Positions 24,660 to 36,859 of a stretch of 64,000 bases of DNA are shown here, one piece after another (within the stretch, counting starts at the first letter, position 1; every line of letters starts with the position of its first letter). The stretch lies in assembly GCA_038503035.1 (NCBI GenBank), contig JAVSML010021668.1, forward strand, positions 62,001-126,000. Reading direction: 5' to 3'. The stretch is from Crocodylus rhombifer. Taxonomy: Eukaryota; Chordata; Crocodylia; Crocodylidae. The translations under genes and the position numbers were made by a program. The notes below the pieces were generated by a model. It did no database searches. It was not told where the DNA came from and worked only from the letters and a program-made list of their open reading frames with translations.

Positions 24660-25892
24660 TATTGGTTAGCTCGGATTATAGGCTTCAAGGTTGGTTTCTA
24701 GTGTTGGTGTGAGTAGGTCTGATAGCTTTTCTGTGTCCTGAGGTGTCCAAGGGTGTTTCTTCTGCTGTTTATTTCGCAGTTTAATTTGTATCCTGGCTAA
24801 GGCTGGCAAGTGCTGAGAGGGTATGTAGGAATGAAGCCATACTAGTTGGCCTAGTAGGGTTTGGAAGTCCTGGCGTGTCTGGGGTGGGTGAGTCTTCCAG
24901 TTCCGCTGGTTGGGAAGATCATGTGTCATACCTTGGCGGGTCGATCCATCAAAGGTGGTACCCAGGAATTGGATGCATGTTGTCGGCTCAAGGTTTGACT
25001 TCTTGTCGTTAATTGTCCACCCTTCTTGTTGTACATGAGTGACTAATTGGTTGGCCTTTTGTTTGACCTTATTTCGATTGAAGCCCATAATAGCGAGGTC
25101 ATCGACTAGTTCCAGATCTTTACATCTTGATCTTCCTCTCCTGCCTTTGTCATAAACCGTCGGAAAGTAGCAGTCATTTCAGAACACGCTAGAGCTGGAG
25201 AGTTGCTATAACCCTGGGGACACACATTCCATTTATACATGCTTCCCTCAATACACATGTTGAGGAGGACTTCTTCTTCGTTGATGGGGATTGAGAAAAA
25301 CATATCCTTTAGGTCGATTGTACAGCCCACCCAATTTTTGGCTTGTACTTGTGACATTTTGTGGATGATTTGTGACAGGGTTTTGGACTGGGGTTAGGCC
25401 AAGATATGGCAACTTTTATTGACTTCTCTATAATCGATGACAAGACGCACTGCTGTTTTGTTTCCCGGTTTTGGTATTCCCCATCCTGCTGACAGGTATG
25501 TGCTTGTTGTTGTCCGTTGTATCTTACCCTCATCTAGGAGGCATTGAAGTAGTATTTCTAGAGTGGTGCTATAGGTTTCTTTTGTTGGAACTGGTTTGTA
25601 ACGCCAACGACTAAGGCGGGTAAGTCTGGGCGTGTGTATCTGTGACACTTGAATGGGTAGTGCTTGAAGGACTTGTTCTTTCAGTTGCAGGGCTCGTATT
25701 CCTGGGATTCCAAGTAAGTTGATTGTCCCGAGTACTGCTGTCAGGCCTTTCGGGTAGTGGTTTGGAAAAAATTTGACTCGCTGCGCTTGATCGATCGAGT
25801 TAAGACCTTGTATGAGGTTTTTTCCAGAAGTTAGTATATGAGGGACAGTCGATTATATAACATTTACTTGAGCTCCGGTATCTAATAGAAAT
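24660..25892 (-). pseudogene. pol: ERV protease and reverse transcriptase, broken
   Basis: On the minus strand a protease active site (LLDTGAQ, DTG at 25,874-25,882) is followed in frame by reverse transcriptase: LVIDYREVNK near 25,430, the first catalytic Asp in IDLKDMFF near 25,310, and the second box as LVDD near 25,105 (usual form YVDD). Breaks visible: in-frame stops just upstream of the protease motif (about 25,889), near 25,850 and at 25,394, a frameshift near 25,100, and a break between 24,666 and 24,566. The frame above 25,892 (to 26,125) may be the gag-pro linker, but I see no zinc knuckle or capsid. The element is 5'-truncated around 26,150. Confidence 0.87.
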
Positions 25893-26159
25893 CACACTGT
25901 AATTGGTTGTCTTTGGCTATCTGGGTGTCGTACAGTGATGCTACAATAGGGTCGTTGATCTTCACTGCCGCCGGGGCGACCGGTGGTGGCTACTCGTTTT
26001 TTGCCTTGTCTCGGAATCCTAATGCCTCGGTCAGTTTCTCTTGTCTGGCGTCCCCAAGTGCTCGGAGCTGCGACTTGCTGAGTCCAGATTTCACAAGTAG
26101 GAATCCGAACATAGACCATTCTCATGGAATTCTCTCAAACCGGTTGGCCCACTTGTGAA

Positions 26160-26544
26160 GTGCCCCCCGAGGCCCCGTTCATTCACTATCGTTGCCTTGG
26201 GCTGGGGTGCTGGCCATCATTACACTCCAGTTCCCTATGTCCATGGTGGCTAGGTGATGAGCGGGGGGGACAGTCAAGAGCACTGGTGCTCCCCCTGAGA
26301 GCACTGGCTGGGGAGTGGGGGTGCCAGGAGAAACATTCCGCGTGGCTGATTGCAGTGACGAGGTTTTCCCTGCAGCCGAGCACGCCAACCTGGAAGCACA
26401 ATGTGGGTTGGTGCGATTGGCTGCAGGGGAATGCCCCCGCCCCAGTCAGCACAATTGGCTGTGGGGGGACCCCCCCACTTGGTGACTGGCTGCTTGGGGG
26501 GCAAGTGCCCCCCCGACTCAGGAGGCACCAGTTGCCCGTGCTGA
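26160..26544. repeat. GC-rich repeat block
   Basis: Contains repeated phrases such as GATTGGCTGCAGGGG, CAATTGGCTGTGGGG and GTGACTGGCTGCTTGGGG, and ends CTCAGGAGGCACCAGT like the 18.97-20.15 kb element. It is probably a piece of the same repeat family. It lies between the ERV and a CR1 tail. Confidence 0.5.
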
Positions 26545-27067
26545 TGAGGCCTCACCTGGAGTATTGTATTCAGTTTTGGGTCCCCCCACTTAAAAAAGGA
26601 TGTGAAGAGATTGGAAAGCGTCCACTGCAAAGTGGCCAAAATGATTAGAGGCCTGGGAGGCAAGACTTGTAAGGAAAACCTGAAAAAGCTATAGTTACTT
26701 AGTCTAGAGAAAAGATGACTGGCATTGGGTGGTGGGGGTGCAGTTTGACAAGTCTTTAAATGTTGATTATACAGAGCATGAAGTTGGGCATATGTCTGTG
26801 GTTGTAGGGGACAGGACTAGGACAAATGACCTTAAGCTGCAGCAGAAAAAATTCAGGTTGGAGAGTGGGAGGAACTTTCTGATTATGAGGGTGGACAAGC
26901 ACTGGAACAGGCTAACTAAAGAAGTTGTGGAATGTTCATCCTTAGATAGTCTCAAGAGCAGGTTGGACAGATACGGCTGGGACAGTTTAGTCAGGGATGC
27001 TCCTGCCTTGAGCAGGAGGATGAACTAGATGATCTTGTGAGGTCCCTTCTGGCCCTGCTTTCCTATG
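26545..27067 (+). mobile_element. CR1 LINE 3' portion
   Basis: Starts in the pol thumb region (RPHLEYCIQFWVP), continues through the conserved C-terminal stretch, and ends with the CR1 tail (GATGATCTTGTGAGGTCCCTT then CCTGCTTTCCTATG). Frameshifts are present and the 5' part is absent. Confidence 0.92.
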
Positions 27068-27449
27068 CACAGGTCAGAACTGCAGTTTGAGCCTATGTGC
27101 CTTATAGGTGCATAAAGTGAAACAGTTTTTAGCCCTAGGTGTCTGTCTCACCCATAACTCCTCAAAACTAATGTTACCAAAATAGATGTTGAAAGACTAC
27201 GCTGCTAGACAGGCTTAAGAAAGTCAAAGGCTATACTGTACTAGAGAAGATTTTGCTACTACGGTTTGACTAAAAATTTTCAGTTACATTTATAGGAGTA
27301 CTATGTTAAATGAAGGAACCATCTATAAATGTTCTTCTTTTTCACTGCTCGGCTTTTTTTAATGGTTTGTACTGAAAGGTGGTCTTTTGCTCTCATTTGC
27401 TTTTTATAAAGCAGGCTTGAAAGTTGTGGCATTTTTGCAGAAATTTAAT
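27068..27449. other. Intergenic, no gene seen
   Basis: Nothing recognised. The last five bases (TTAAT, 27,445-27,449) are one copy of the LTR target duplication. Confidence 0.5.
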
Positions 27450-28341
27450 TGTCGGGGTAACTGAACACAGAGTGAATCGGGCCTCAAGGTCACGGTGGGC
27501 CGGGGTGGCAATTGGAATACGAACAGGTGGGATTAGCGGCAGTGGAGTGTGAGCTGTACGGGAAGTTTAAACAAAGATGATTTATTTACTCACGCTTGGG
27601 AAGCGGAGGCTCAGATATTTCTTCAGTTACAGTATAGCGAACAACAAAGGGGTCTGTTGGCCCACGGGGTTCACTAGCGAGCCCTTGCTTTCTACCCCCT
27701 GAGGGATAGGTGCGGCTGCCCACTAGCTAGTCCCAGGGCTGGTCAACAGCTCATGAACGGGATAACAAACAACAAAAACTGTAGCGTAGTGAATCGAGGA
27801 ACGGGGTTGTGACGCCAGTCCAAAAGACAGTCCGTAAACCGAGGTCGGAGGTGAGAAGCCAGAACGAAGTAAGCTGAAGTCAAAATCGAAGCCAAACAGT
27901 CCCGTAACCGAGATCGAAAAGACGAGTTGCTCCACCTGCAGTCCGCAGCCTCTGCTTGCACCTCACAGTCCCTGCCGTCCACAGCCTCTGCTCACAGGAT
28001 CGTTCTCTCCCTGTGAGACAGTCCCTGCAAAGGCAGCCTCTGCTCACAGGATTGAGCACAGCCTCTCCTCCAAAACACACATACACTACCTCACCATACC
28101 CGGGTGGCGGCTCACAAACCTTTTATAAGAATTTAGTGGCCAATCAGAACGCTCTTCACAGAGAAATTTCTAGACAAATTATATCATGCAGTCAGTGAAC
28201 TCAGCATGTGCGTTAGATCAGATTACCTCATGCTCTGTGATTGACAAGCCTCCAGGTCACCCAGAGGGCACATTCTGGGGGCCTGTCTGTAGTTTCAACT
28301 CCCTGTGATGGCAGCACCAAACTTAAGATTTTTCCTTGACA
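27450..28341 (-). mobile_element. Solo LTR (family A, copy 1)
   Basis: Plus-strand ends are TGTCGGGG and CCTTGACA, flanked by perfect TTAAT duplications (27,445-27,449 and 28,342-28,346). Signals read on the minus strand: TATA-like CTTATAAAAGG near 28,117-28,127 and AATAAA near 27,578-27,586. The LTR is therefore minus-oriented. Shared phrases with the LTR at 40,077 (GGTGGGATTAGCGGC, CCCAGGGCTGGTCAACAGCTC and others) show they are one family. No internal viral sequence is present. 892 bp. Confidence 0.92.
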
Positions 28342-28586
28342 TTAATAAATACACTTCTGTTTTAAGAAAACCAGATTTTCTGATTTTCTAGAGAACGGGA
28401 TGGAGAAATTGTAGACTTATGACATCATAAGTAGCAAGGAAGTAAAAACAATGCAAGTGAAAGGGGAATTCAGATAGTTTAAAGTCTGGAGTCAGACTGA
28501 AACAATAAAATGTGGGAAAGGTAGTTGTATTAGGTTAGATACTCAGCACTTTTGAAAATCTGAGTACTTATTTACTAGCCTAAGGA

Positions 28587-28905
28587 CTCCCATACACATG
28601 CAGGGAGGCTGCCCCAATGCGCTGTAATTACAGCATATCAAGTCTGCTGGAGCGTGGTTATTACTGTGCTCCAGCATATTCCAGCATCATGAGTATCAGC
28701 ATCCCTGCACTGAAATATGGCAGCAGGGCACTTTAAACTAAAGTTTGTTCAGTGAGATTTAGTTCAAAGCACCCCACCACCATTTTTCAGAGCAGGGATG
28801 CTGAGATACATGATGTTCCAGGTGTTTTTAATTAACGTGACTCTTGGAGCTGTGCTAATTAAAATGCCCCCTCCCCACCAAGCATGTCTATAAACACCCT
28901 AAAAC
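28587..28905. mobile_element. Probable TIR MITE
   Basis: The left arm (CCATACACATGCAGGGAGGC ... TGTAATTACAGC) is imperfectly mirrored by the right arm (GTGCTAATTAAAATGC ... GCATGTCTATAAACACC). The CATGTCTAnA end recurs at 50.2 and 59.8 kb. No target duplication found. Confidence 0.4.
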
Positions 28906-28999
28906 TTAGACACAATTTTAAAATATTAGCCTTATTGTTTATTTAACCAAGAAATTGTAAATTACTAAAACCTCAATGCATTCCTTTATTTAACAACTG

Positions 29000-29820
29000 A
29001 GGATGTTCCCAGGATTGAATCATAGAGGCTATCTTGTTCTACCTCTCACATAAGGCAAGATTATTGTAGCTAAACTATCCCAAACAAATGTTTGTCTAAT
29101 CTGCAGTTAAAATCATCCAGTAACAGACTCCACATTTCTCTAAGTAATTTGTTCCCGTGCTTAACTATCATCATAGAAAGTTCTTCCTAATATGTAATCT
29201 AAATCTCCTTTGTTGCAATTTAAGCCCATAAATTAAGCTATAAATTGAAAGCACAAGTTGGGAAGTCAGATTCATTTGAACTTCTAAGGAGAAGAACTTC
29301 TAAGGAAAAGAAGCTGCAGAAAAAGTACCCTGTAATACCTGGTCACCTGAGGATATTTTTAGTTATCCAGATCCCATGACTGCTCTTTTAATAAATACTC
29401 TGCTTCAATAGACAGGGTATAGTCTTGTCTTGCTGTAAGCCAAAATGTATACCCCTCAATGTGGGTAACACCCTGATCATCCTTGTTCCTCTATACCTTT
29501 TCTAGTTCTAGTTTTGGAGATGGGGGTGGGGAAGACAGAACTGCATGCAATATTCAAGGTACCATGATATTTTCTGTTTTGTTTTCAATTCTCTTCTTAA
29601 TAATTCCTAATAATTTATTTTGCTTTTTGACTGCTGCTGAACACTAGGATTATGTTTCCAGAGAACTGTCCATGGTAATTCCAATATCTCTTTCTTGAGT
29701 AGTAATAGCTAGTGGAGTAGCACCCATCATTGTGTGTCCAGGCTATTGTCTCCCAAGTATATCACTTTATACTTGACACTGAACCTCATTTGCCAGTTTG
29801 TTACCTATTCACTGGTACGT
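29000..29820 (-). mobile_element. Ancient CR1/L3-like LINE 3' fragment
   Basis: Plus-strand text such as TTTGTCTAATCTGCAGTTAAA, TTTGTTCCCGTGCTTAACTA and TTTTGACTGCTGCTGAACAC, then ACCTCATTTGCCAGTTTGTT, is the reversed distal pol and 3' region of CR1/L3-type LINEs. It is strongly diverged, with internal gaps (29,230-29,430 is not recognised). Confidence 0.75.
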
Positions 29821-29829
29821 TCTTTTTTG

Positions 29830-32122
29830 TTTTTAATGAATACTCTAATCGCCTACAAGTCTACTCCTACTCCTGATTCGCTCAACAACCTAAAAGAAAC
29901 TCGTAAGGCTATTCAAAAAGCTTCCAGGAGATGCGCTCAAAAATTTTTGTCTGGGTCTCTGCAACAGCATCCAACAGTAGACGGTTGTACGAGGGTATTA
30001 GAAAGGCCAGTGGGCTAATAACATACAAGACAACTCTGTTGAAATACCTCAATGGTACTATCATACCTGATACGAGGAAGCAACTCGAGGTGGATTGAGC
30101 ACTATGGAATGATATACTCAAGGAAGTCTGTAGTAGACCAATGTGTGGTAAATGAATTGCCTAGGTTTGAAGGTATGACTTTCCTGGATACCAAACCTGC
30201 AGTAAAGGAACCTGAAAAATGCATCAAAAAGATTCCTAATAATAAAGCTTCAGGATCTGACTGTTTACCTGCTGAAATTTACAATTGTGTAAGCAAAGAC
30301 TTGCTGCAAAGATTGCATGAAGTACTGCTATTCTGTTGGAAGGAAGAAATTGTTCCATGAAATTTCAAGGAAGTTTGTTTCATTCAACTTTATAAAAACA
30401 AAGGAGACAGAAGTGACAGTAATAACCACAGTGGTATACCTCTTCTTAACATCGTGAGAAAAATCATAAGCTGTATTCTTTTACCTAGACTTCAAACATT
30501 AGCTGATAATATCTATCCTGAGAGCCAGTGTGGCTTCCACTCAGAAAGGTCCACCATAGATATGGTCTTCTCTGTAAGACAACTGCAGGAAAAGTGCAAA
30601 GAAGCATATCCTATTTCACATGACTTTTATAGATTTAACAAAAGCCTTTGATACGGTTAGTCAGTCAGCACTTTACACTGTTCTGAAGAAGCTTGGTTGT
30701 CCACTTATGCCACTAAACCTTGTGAAATCCTTATATGATGACATGAAGGCAACTGTAATGCATGAAAAACAAAAGTCTGACTTGTTCAACATCAACAATG
30801 TAGTGAAGCAGGGCTGCATACTGGCTTCCACATTGCTTAACATTTACTTCTCATTGTTGCTTCAGCATGTGTTCCATGATATTCAAGAGAGTGTTTATCT
30901 CAGCACTAGACATGATGGAGGACTGTTTAACATTGCAAGGTTCAAAGCTAATATGAAGGTGAAGGAGATCATCATAAGGGAACCTGTTTTTTGCAGATGA
31001 TGCAGCCCTTGTGGCATATAGTGTTGATGCCCTACAACTTCTCATTACCAAATTCTTTGACTCATGCAAAATCTTTGGGCTAGCAATAAGCTTGAAGAAG
31101 TCTGTTATCATGCACCACAGCTTTTCAGAACTAGTTCCAGGTATCACCCTAAATGGTACTCGTCTGGATGTTGTTGATCAATTTTTCTACCTTGACTCTA
31201 CTGTTATCAGCAAAGTAGATGTTTCATAGTTTCATAGTTGATAGGGTTGGAAAGGACCTGAGCAGATTATCAAGTCTGATGCCCTGCCATGGGCAGGAAA
31301 GAATGCTGGGGTCAAATCCCCAGCTAGGTGATTATCTAGCCTTCTTTAGAAGACCCCCAAAGTAGGAGCTTGTTAGTAGAATCAGCAAAGCAGCAAGGAC
31401 GTTTGGTTTTTTGCAAGACAGAGACTGGAACAGTAATGAATTGTCAACTAAAATGAAAATCTGTATTTATGATGCATGTGTTTTATCCACTCTTTTATAT
31501 GACTCAGGAACATGGACAACCTATGCCAAACATATCAAAAGACTAAATAGCTTTCATTTCAGATGCCTGCATAAAATTCTTCAAATAAGATGGCAAGACA
31601 GGGTGACAAATGCGGTAGTGTTAAATTATGCTGGTATGTCATTCATGGGAACATTGATTAGTAAAAAAAGACTCAGGTGGCTTGGTCATGTCAATCAAAT
31701 GCCAAGTCACAGGATCCCGAAGAATGTGCTGTACTCTGAAGCTTGAGAAGGGTCTAGAAAAAGCAGTAGACTGCATGGATTTCAGGATGCTTGCAAAGAT
31801 GACTTAACATCCTTTGGAATCTCTGTGGATGGCTGGAAAAGCAGTGCAGAATGCCACCCTGGATGGTAGGGTCAGTTTGCAGATGGAGCAAGGCACTACG
31901 AGGTGGACTGGATCAAGTTTTGTGATGACTGGTGTCAGAGGAGAAAAGAATTTGCTGCTCGGATGCAGAGCATTGGTAGTGTGTGGGCATGCTCTACCTG
32001 CGGGTGGGATTGTCAGTCGCACATTGGACTCAGCAGCTATCAAAGAACTCATTGGCATATACACCATGCTCTGTAAAGAACAGTTGTGCCAATTACTGAC
32101 TGGTACATTATTGATGTTGTAA
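29830..32122 (+). mobile_element. Decayed non-LTR retrotransposon, RTE-like
   Basis: Successive frames give reverse-transcriptase motifs in order: the KASGSDCLPAEIY segment (30,240), QCGFHSERSTIDMV (30,530), FIDLTKAFDTV (30,622), VKQGC near 30,805, and FADDAALVA with an intact catalytic ADD (30,990 on). The C-terminal part follows (YDACVLSTLLYDSGTW, then RWQDRV and KKRLRWLGHV to about 31,745), then a Cys-containing tail to 32,120. Frame changes occur near 30,360, 30,650 and 30,985, and a CR1 tail inserts at 31,226. The C-terminal layout resembles RTE-related LINEs; clade assignment is tentative. No endonuclease domain is visible, so it is 5'-truncated. Confidence 0.85.
31226..31378 (-). mobile_element. 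CR1 3' tail inserted in the RTE-like LINE
   Basis: Begins TTTCATAGTTTCATAGTTGA and continues GGGTTGGAAAGGACCTGAGCA, the reversed CR1 3' end. It interrupts the host LINE's open frame between KVDV and RISKAART, so it is younger than that element. Confidence 0.9.
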
Positions 32123-32589
32123 CTTCTTTAAAAGAACACTGACATTCATCTGTGGCCTTGATAATTTTCATTGCTATATTTAAGTCAACACATGCTTAGG
32201 TAATGTTGGTCTTTATATATTTAGGAAATTCTGCAATTTTGATATTCCAATCATGATCTGGCTGTGAAAACTACAGAAATGGCATTTCAATTTGTATAGA
32301 AAATGCCAACTGGTAAAAATAAACTCTTCAAAGAGGTGTTGATTCATCAGCTGTAGTTCAAATAGTACATATGAATAAGTGAATGAAAAATAAGTGGACT
32401 GAATCAGACTGTTTTCTAAAAAAGGTGACCTGGAGAAACTGAAGAACTGCATACTATTACACCGAATACTTTGGAGTCTCAATTCCTAATTTAAGGAATA
32501 CTATGAAGCATTTTTTCAACAATAATGAGATGTTACATTAAATAACAATGATGGAAATTAATATTGGAACAACTTACCTTGATGCCAAT
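32123..32589. other. Intergenic, no gene seen
   Basis: AT-rich, nothing recognised. Confidence 0.5.
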
Positions 32590-32748
32590 TGAGTTCTTTA
32601 AGATCAAGACTGGATGCCTTTCTAAAAGAGATAATATAGCTTCTTTATGGGCTAGATGCAAAGTAAGCTCCTGTGGTTAGTGTTATGCAGGAAATGAAGA
32701 TAAGGGATCAAAATGGTCCCTTCTGACATTGAAAGCTATTGAACTATT
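32590..32748 (+). mobile_element. CR1 3' tail, diverged
   Basis: GAGTTCTTTAAGATCAAGACTGGATGCC followed by GGGATCAAAATGGTCCCTTCTGACATTGAAAGCTATTGAA is the conserved end of vertebrate CR1/L3 elements. The next LTR starts at its very end. Confidence 0.8.
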
Positions 32749-33755
32749 TGTGGCAGAAGGCCACCTCTGTTTGTCCTCAAAAACTCTGCTCTGTGACAAT
32801 TTGGTTAGGGTGGGCCCAGCAGAGGAAACACACCTTACCCTATCTCTTTAGGTAACCTGAGCTGGATACATTCCTGAGGAAGCGGGGAAACCTGCTCCCT
32901 CTGCCTACATGACTGGCATCACATACCTGGGTGAGGGGCTTGGGCTCCCTGGGGACCTAGTGACTGCCAGTCTGCCCAGCAATCAGTGATGCATTTCAGA
33001 TTCATTGGCTAACAGCCAACAGGTGCTGGCCTCCATTGGACCAGGTAAATGAGGTCATAAGGGCTATATAAGTTAAGGACTGCCCAGGAGGAGGGAGCAG
33101 CAGCCCTGAAGAAGACTCAAAGAGAGAGAAGAGCTGGACCATCTGAAACTTGCTCCCTCTCTCAAGACTCATGATCAAGGAACTGCCGGCCTCCAGAGGG
33201 AATCTCCATCTGCCTCTGGATGATACTTGTGAGTAAGCTACCTGAGATTCAACTAGATATATAGCTTGCAGTAACTCAGATGCTTGATCAAAGGCTACCC
33301 AGCCATGCTAGTTGGCTCTATGGGATTTTTCTGATATTGCTCTACCCTGTACTCTATTGCAGCCCTACCCCTTGTAACCAATAAAGTTCTCCTTTGTAGC
33401 TAGTGTGGGAGACTTATTGGGTGTGGGTCTAGATTATGCCTTGGGGTCCCCTTGGTTTGGCTGACTAAGGGAGACTACTACTTGTGCTTCTGAGTGAGAG
33501 AAGCACCCCCAAGTGCTTGAAGCCAGTCAAGTACCCTTGAGGGCTACTAGGCCTATGTTTCCCAGGGTGCACAGAGCCAGAATAAAGCCCAGCCCTGGGT
33601 GGTGGCAGTTTTTACCCCAAGCTAGTGGGTATGCTCCAGGAAGGGGGTTGGCCAGACGTGAAGCGCCCCCAGGGAGGTACTCAGAGCCTGGAAGGTGGTC
33701 AGGCACAGTGAGGTGGGTGGCTCAACACAGGAGCACCCTCTATTGGCCTGCCACA
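32749..33755 (+). mobile_element. Solo LTR, 1 kb (family B)
   Basis: Starts TGTGGCAGAAGG and ends GGCCTGCCACA. Flanks are CTATT (32,744-32,748) and CTGTT (33,756-33,760), a 5-bp duplication with one change. CTATATAAG at 33,064-33,072 and AATAAA at 33,380-33,385 stand in the expected order. The short terminal inverted repeat (TGTGGCAG / CTGCCACA) is nearly perfect. No internal viral genes are present. Confidence 0.85.
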
Positions 33756-36190
33756 CTGTTAATATATTTGTGTATTTAAAACACCAGTTACAAGTGGTTC
33801 CAAAATCTTCATTTTTTGTATAATTCTAAATACTAATTTAACTTCCCCTAACTTATTTAACTCTATACTGTCATAGTAGTTATTAAGTATGCTTAATTAT
33901 CTACTAAACTTAATGATGTCTTCATTATACAGAAGTGGCTGTTTCTTAATCCAGATTGCTTGCAGTCCTCTCATACAGTTGTTTCTTATGAAAGCTCTAC
34001 AGTTATAAAGACTAGATGTCCTCATTCCTAAGAAAGTACAGAGAAGAATATTTCATTTCCTGGTCTACTATTCCTCTGTTGTACATTGTCATGACATTTT
34101 AAAGTTCCTGTATGGCCAATATACTCTCTGACATGTATGCTCCACAGTATGAAATTCATGTCTGTGCAGAAGATCAGCAGATGGCCAATTCATCACCTCA
34201 GGTCTCATATCAGGATGCAAAATGGTACACCAGCCTTTCATTGACCTCTACACAGGAATAGATTTTACTAATCTAACATTGAATTCACTTGACTTTCTAA
34301 TTCATCACTAGAGCCTTTTCAGTAAATTATAAATTCTCCCTACATTTACACCTTTTAACAAACTCTGTATTTTAAAACTATTCCATAGCTATTTTCATAA
34401 TCTTAGTTTCTCAGGGTACAATGAATAACATAAGTATCAGTACTATTATTGTCAGTCTGTTGTTTATTCTTAGTTTATAAGATCCTTGGGGCAGGGACAG
34501 TTTTTAACCACATATTTGTACAATGCTATTTTTACAATTTAACCTTTGTGAATTCCTTAAAATATAAATAATTAAATTAGCTTGTTTTTCTTTTGACTTT
34601 GAATAGCTAAGAGATAATCTGTTTATCTAAAACATTACAGTTGTTTCTGAGAGCCTAATAACTTGTGTTCTAAAGCCCTGCCATTTTCAAATCATGTAAT
34701 AGCTTCTTATGTTTTCTTAGTTTTTTAAAATAAAGCACGTATTGTTTTCTACTGAATTTTCATCCTCTAGAACTGAAAAGAGAATGTTGCTCATAAGGAT
34801 TTATTTGAACACCTTTTTCTAAGTCAAGTCTGTCTTTCAGTTGAACAATTAGCACATGGACACACAGTAAATCCAGGATAGTGTCACTGAGGGCAAAGGA
34901 AAGACTTGTGTATCAACCTAGTGGTTTCAAGGAAATGATTCTTTTCCTGATTTTTCTGATACACTAAGACAGTTTTCTTTAGTGTTATAAGGGTCTTCCA
35001 GTAGGGTTGTGAAGGCTTGCCAGCTTTACATTTAGTTCAAATCATCTTTATGGCTTATACTAATGAAGAAATATTTGTTCTTGGAATGAATCGAAATCCA
35101 AATAACTTTGTAAACCACTGGTTTAGTGGATTCCCCAAGACTACCTAGTGCTGAATGTGTACGTAATGACCATCTATAATGCAAATCTCATGCACAACCA
35201 CCTAACAGTACTAGATGTTGGAAAAAAAATGGTTCACTTCACATGCAAATTTAATTTTTTCTTAAGGTACCTATTATAATGGTGTGGGGGAAAATGGTTT
35301 CAGATGTAGGCATAGTGCACTTTGAAGAATGAACCATATGTATCTGTAAAGTCTCTAGAGCTACCTAATACCGGAAATTGAACTATTATGTTACAGACTA
35401 ATTGCCACAGAGCATTCCAGTGAGTCCTCAGAGACTTATATTATCCCCTTCAAAAAGGTTCATTTGAGCCTAAGAATTTGTGAGGCTTGCAATATAGATT
35501 AGAAACCTGCTGAACTTGCACTCTCTTAAAGGATATTTTTCACTCTTTCACATTCCTAGTAGTACAGATAAGGAAAAGTGGCATGGAATTCCTTCCCAAC
35601 AAAGTCCTCAACTCACCAAAAAAATTAGAACCTTTGGTATACAGCTTGCCTCACAAGAGCCAAAGCAAACATATAAATTAAAAATACTCTAAATTTACTA
35701 CCTTCCTTTTTTTATTCTGCTGTTGTATTCTATTTAATAAATCACCAGAAACCAGTGTTTCAAAAATACAATACTCCCTTTGGATAAGAGCTGCAATATT
35801 CACTACTAACCACATTTTAAAATTACCAATCAGGCCCTTAAAATTCATAACATTGGCATTAAAATAATGACTTAATTTCCTTTTTAAAGCTTTCAGGAAC
35901 TGTCTTTCCTTCCTAAAGCTTTCAAAATGGTCTTTACCAAAACATTTTTGTAAACAAAAATCAGACTTTTTATGTATGTGATAACATCATTTGAATAGCT
36001 AGGCCTTCAAGAAAAATAACCAATATTGTAAGACTAATGATAAAGTCATGAGAATTTTGCATCTGTCAAGACTAGCCAGATAAATCACTTTGAGATCGAT
36101 GAAACATTGTAGATTACAACCTGTGGACTGTTTGGTAAAGATCAACAAAATGATTTATACACTTAACATAAGACTAGGATAGTAGTTTGG
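33756..36190. other. Long intergenic stretch, no gene seen
   Basis: About 2.4 kb of AT-rich sequence with no coding frame and no recognised repeat ends. Confidence 0.5.
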
Positions 36191-36199
36191 CCATTGAGT

Positions 36200-36855
36200 T
36201 CAAAGTTGGAATTCTCATAACCCCGCCTCAAATGTCATCATTTTTAATAAAATGGGCAAGCAGTGGCAGAGCACGGGGTGGCGGGGGAGGGGACATGTGC
36301 CACCTGAAAACTTGTTGCAGGCCTCCCATAACCCCCACTTTGCCATCCACCCTCCCCTGGTCTGGAGGCACCCCCCCCCCCATGCTCTGCCGCTGCTTGT
36401 CCAGCCAGGGTGAAGCCACTGCTCATCTGGGAGGTGCAGGGAGGCTGGGCCAGCTCCTGCCACTTTGCACCACTTGTCTTGAGGCAGCGCTATGACACAG
36501 TCCTGTGCTGGCCCCATGCCAGCTGGGCGACCGGCGTGGGGGCACAGCCCCTGCTCCCAGTGCCTTCTACCTTTTGCTCAGATCGCAGCCCTGGCCCTGT
36601 CTGCCCCATGCAAATCATAGGGCACACGTCCCTACTCCATGCCCTCCTGGACCAGTGGCAGGAGCAGTGGTGAGAGCCACACAAGCAGCTCCTGAACTGG
36701 TGGCACGCAGTGGTTTGAGCCGCCCCACCCCCTCCCTGGGGAGCACTTGCCCTAGACCCAACCCCAATCCCTCCCTCACTGTGGGTTTGTTGATCTGCCC
36801 CCCACACTCCTTTCCTCCCCTCTACCCCCCACCACAATAGATTTACCAGTTGGAA
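36200..36855. repeat. GC-rich repeat block
   Basis: A C-rich block (with a run of ten C near 36,370) in AT-rich surroundings. It contains GAGGGGACATGTGCCACC near 36,287, similar to text near 19,760. Open frames on both strands are compositional artefacts. It probably belongs to a non-autonomous element, but its ends are not clear. Confidence 0.4.
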
Positions 36856-36859
36856 GCAG

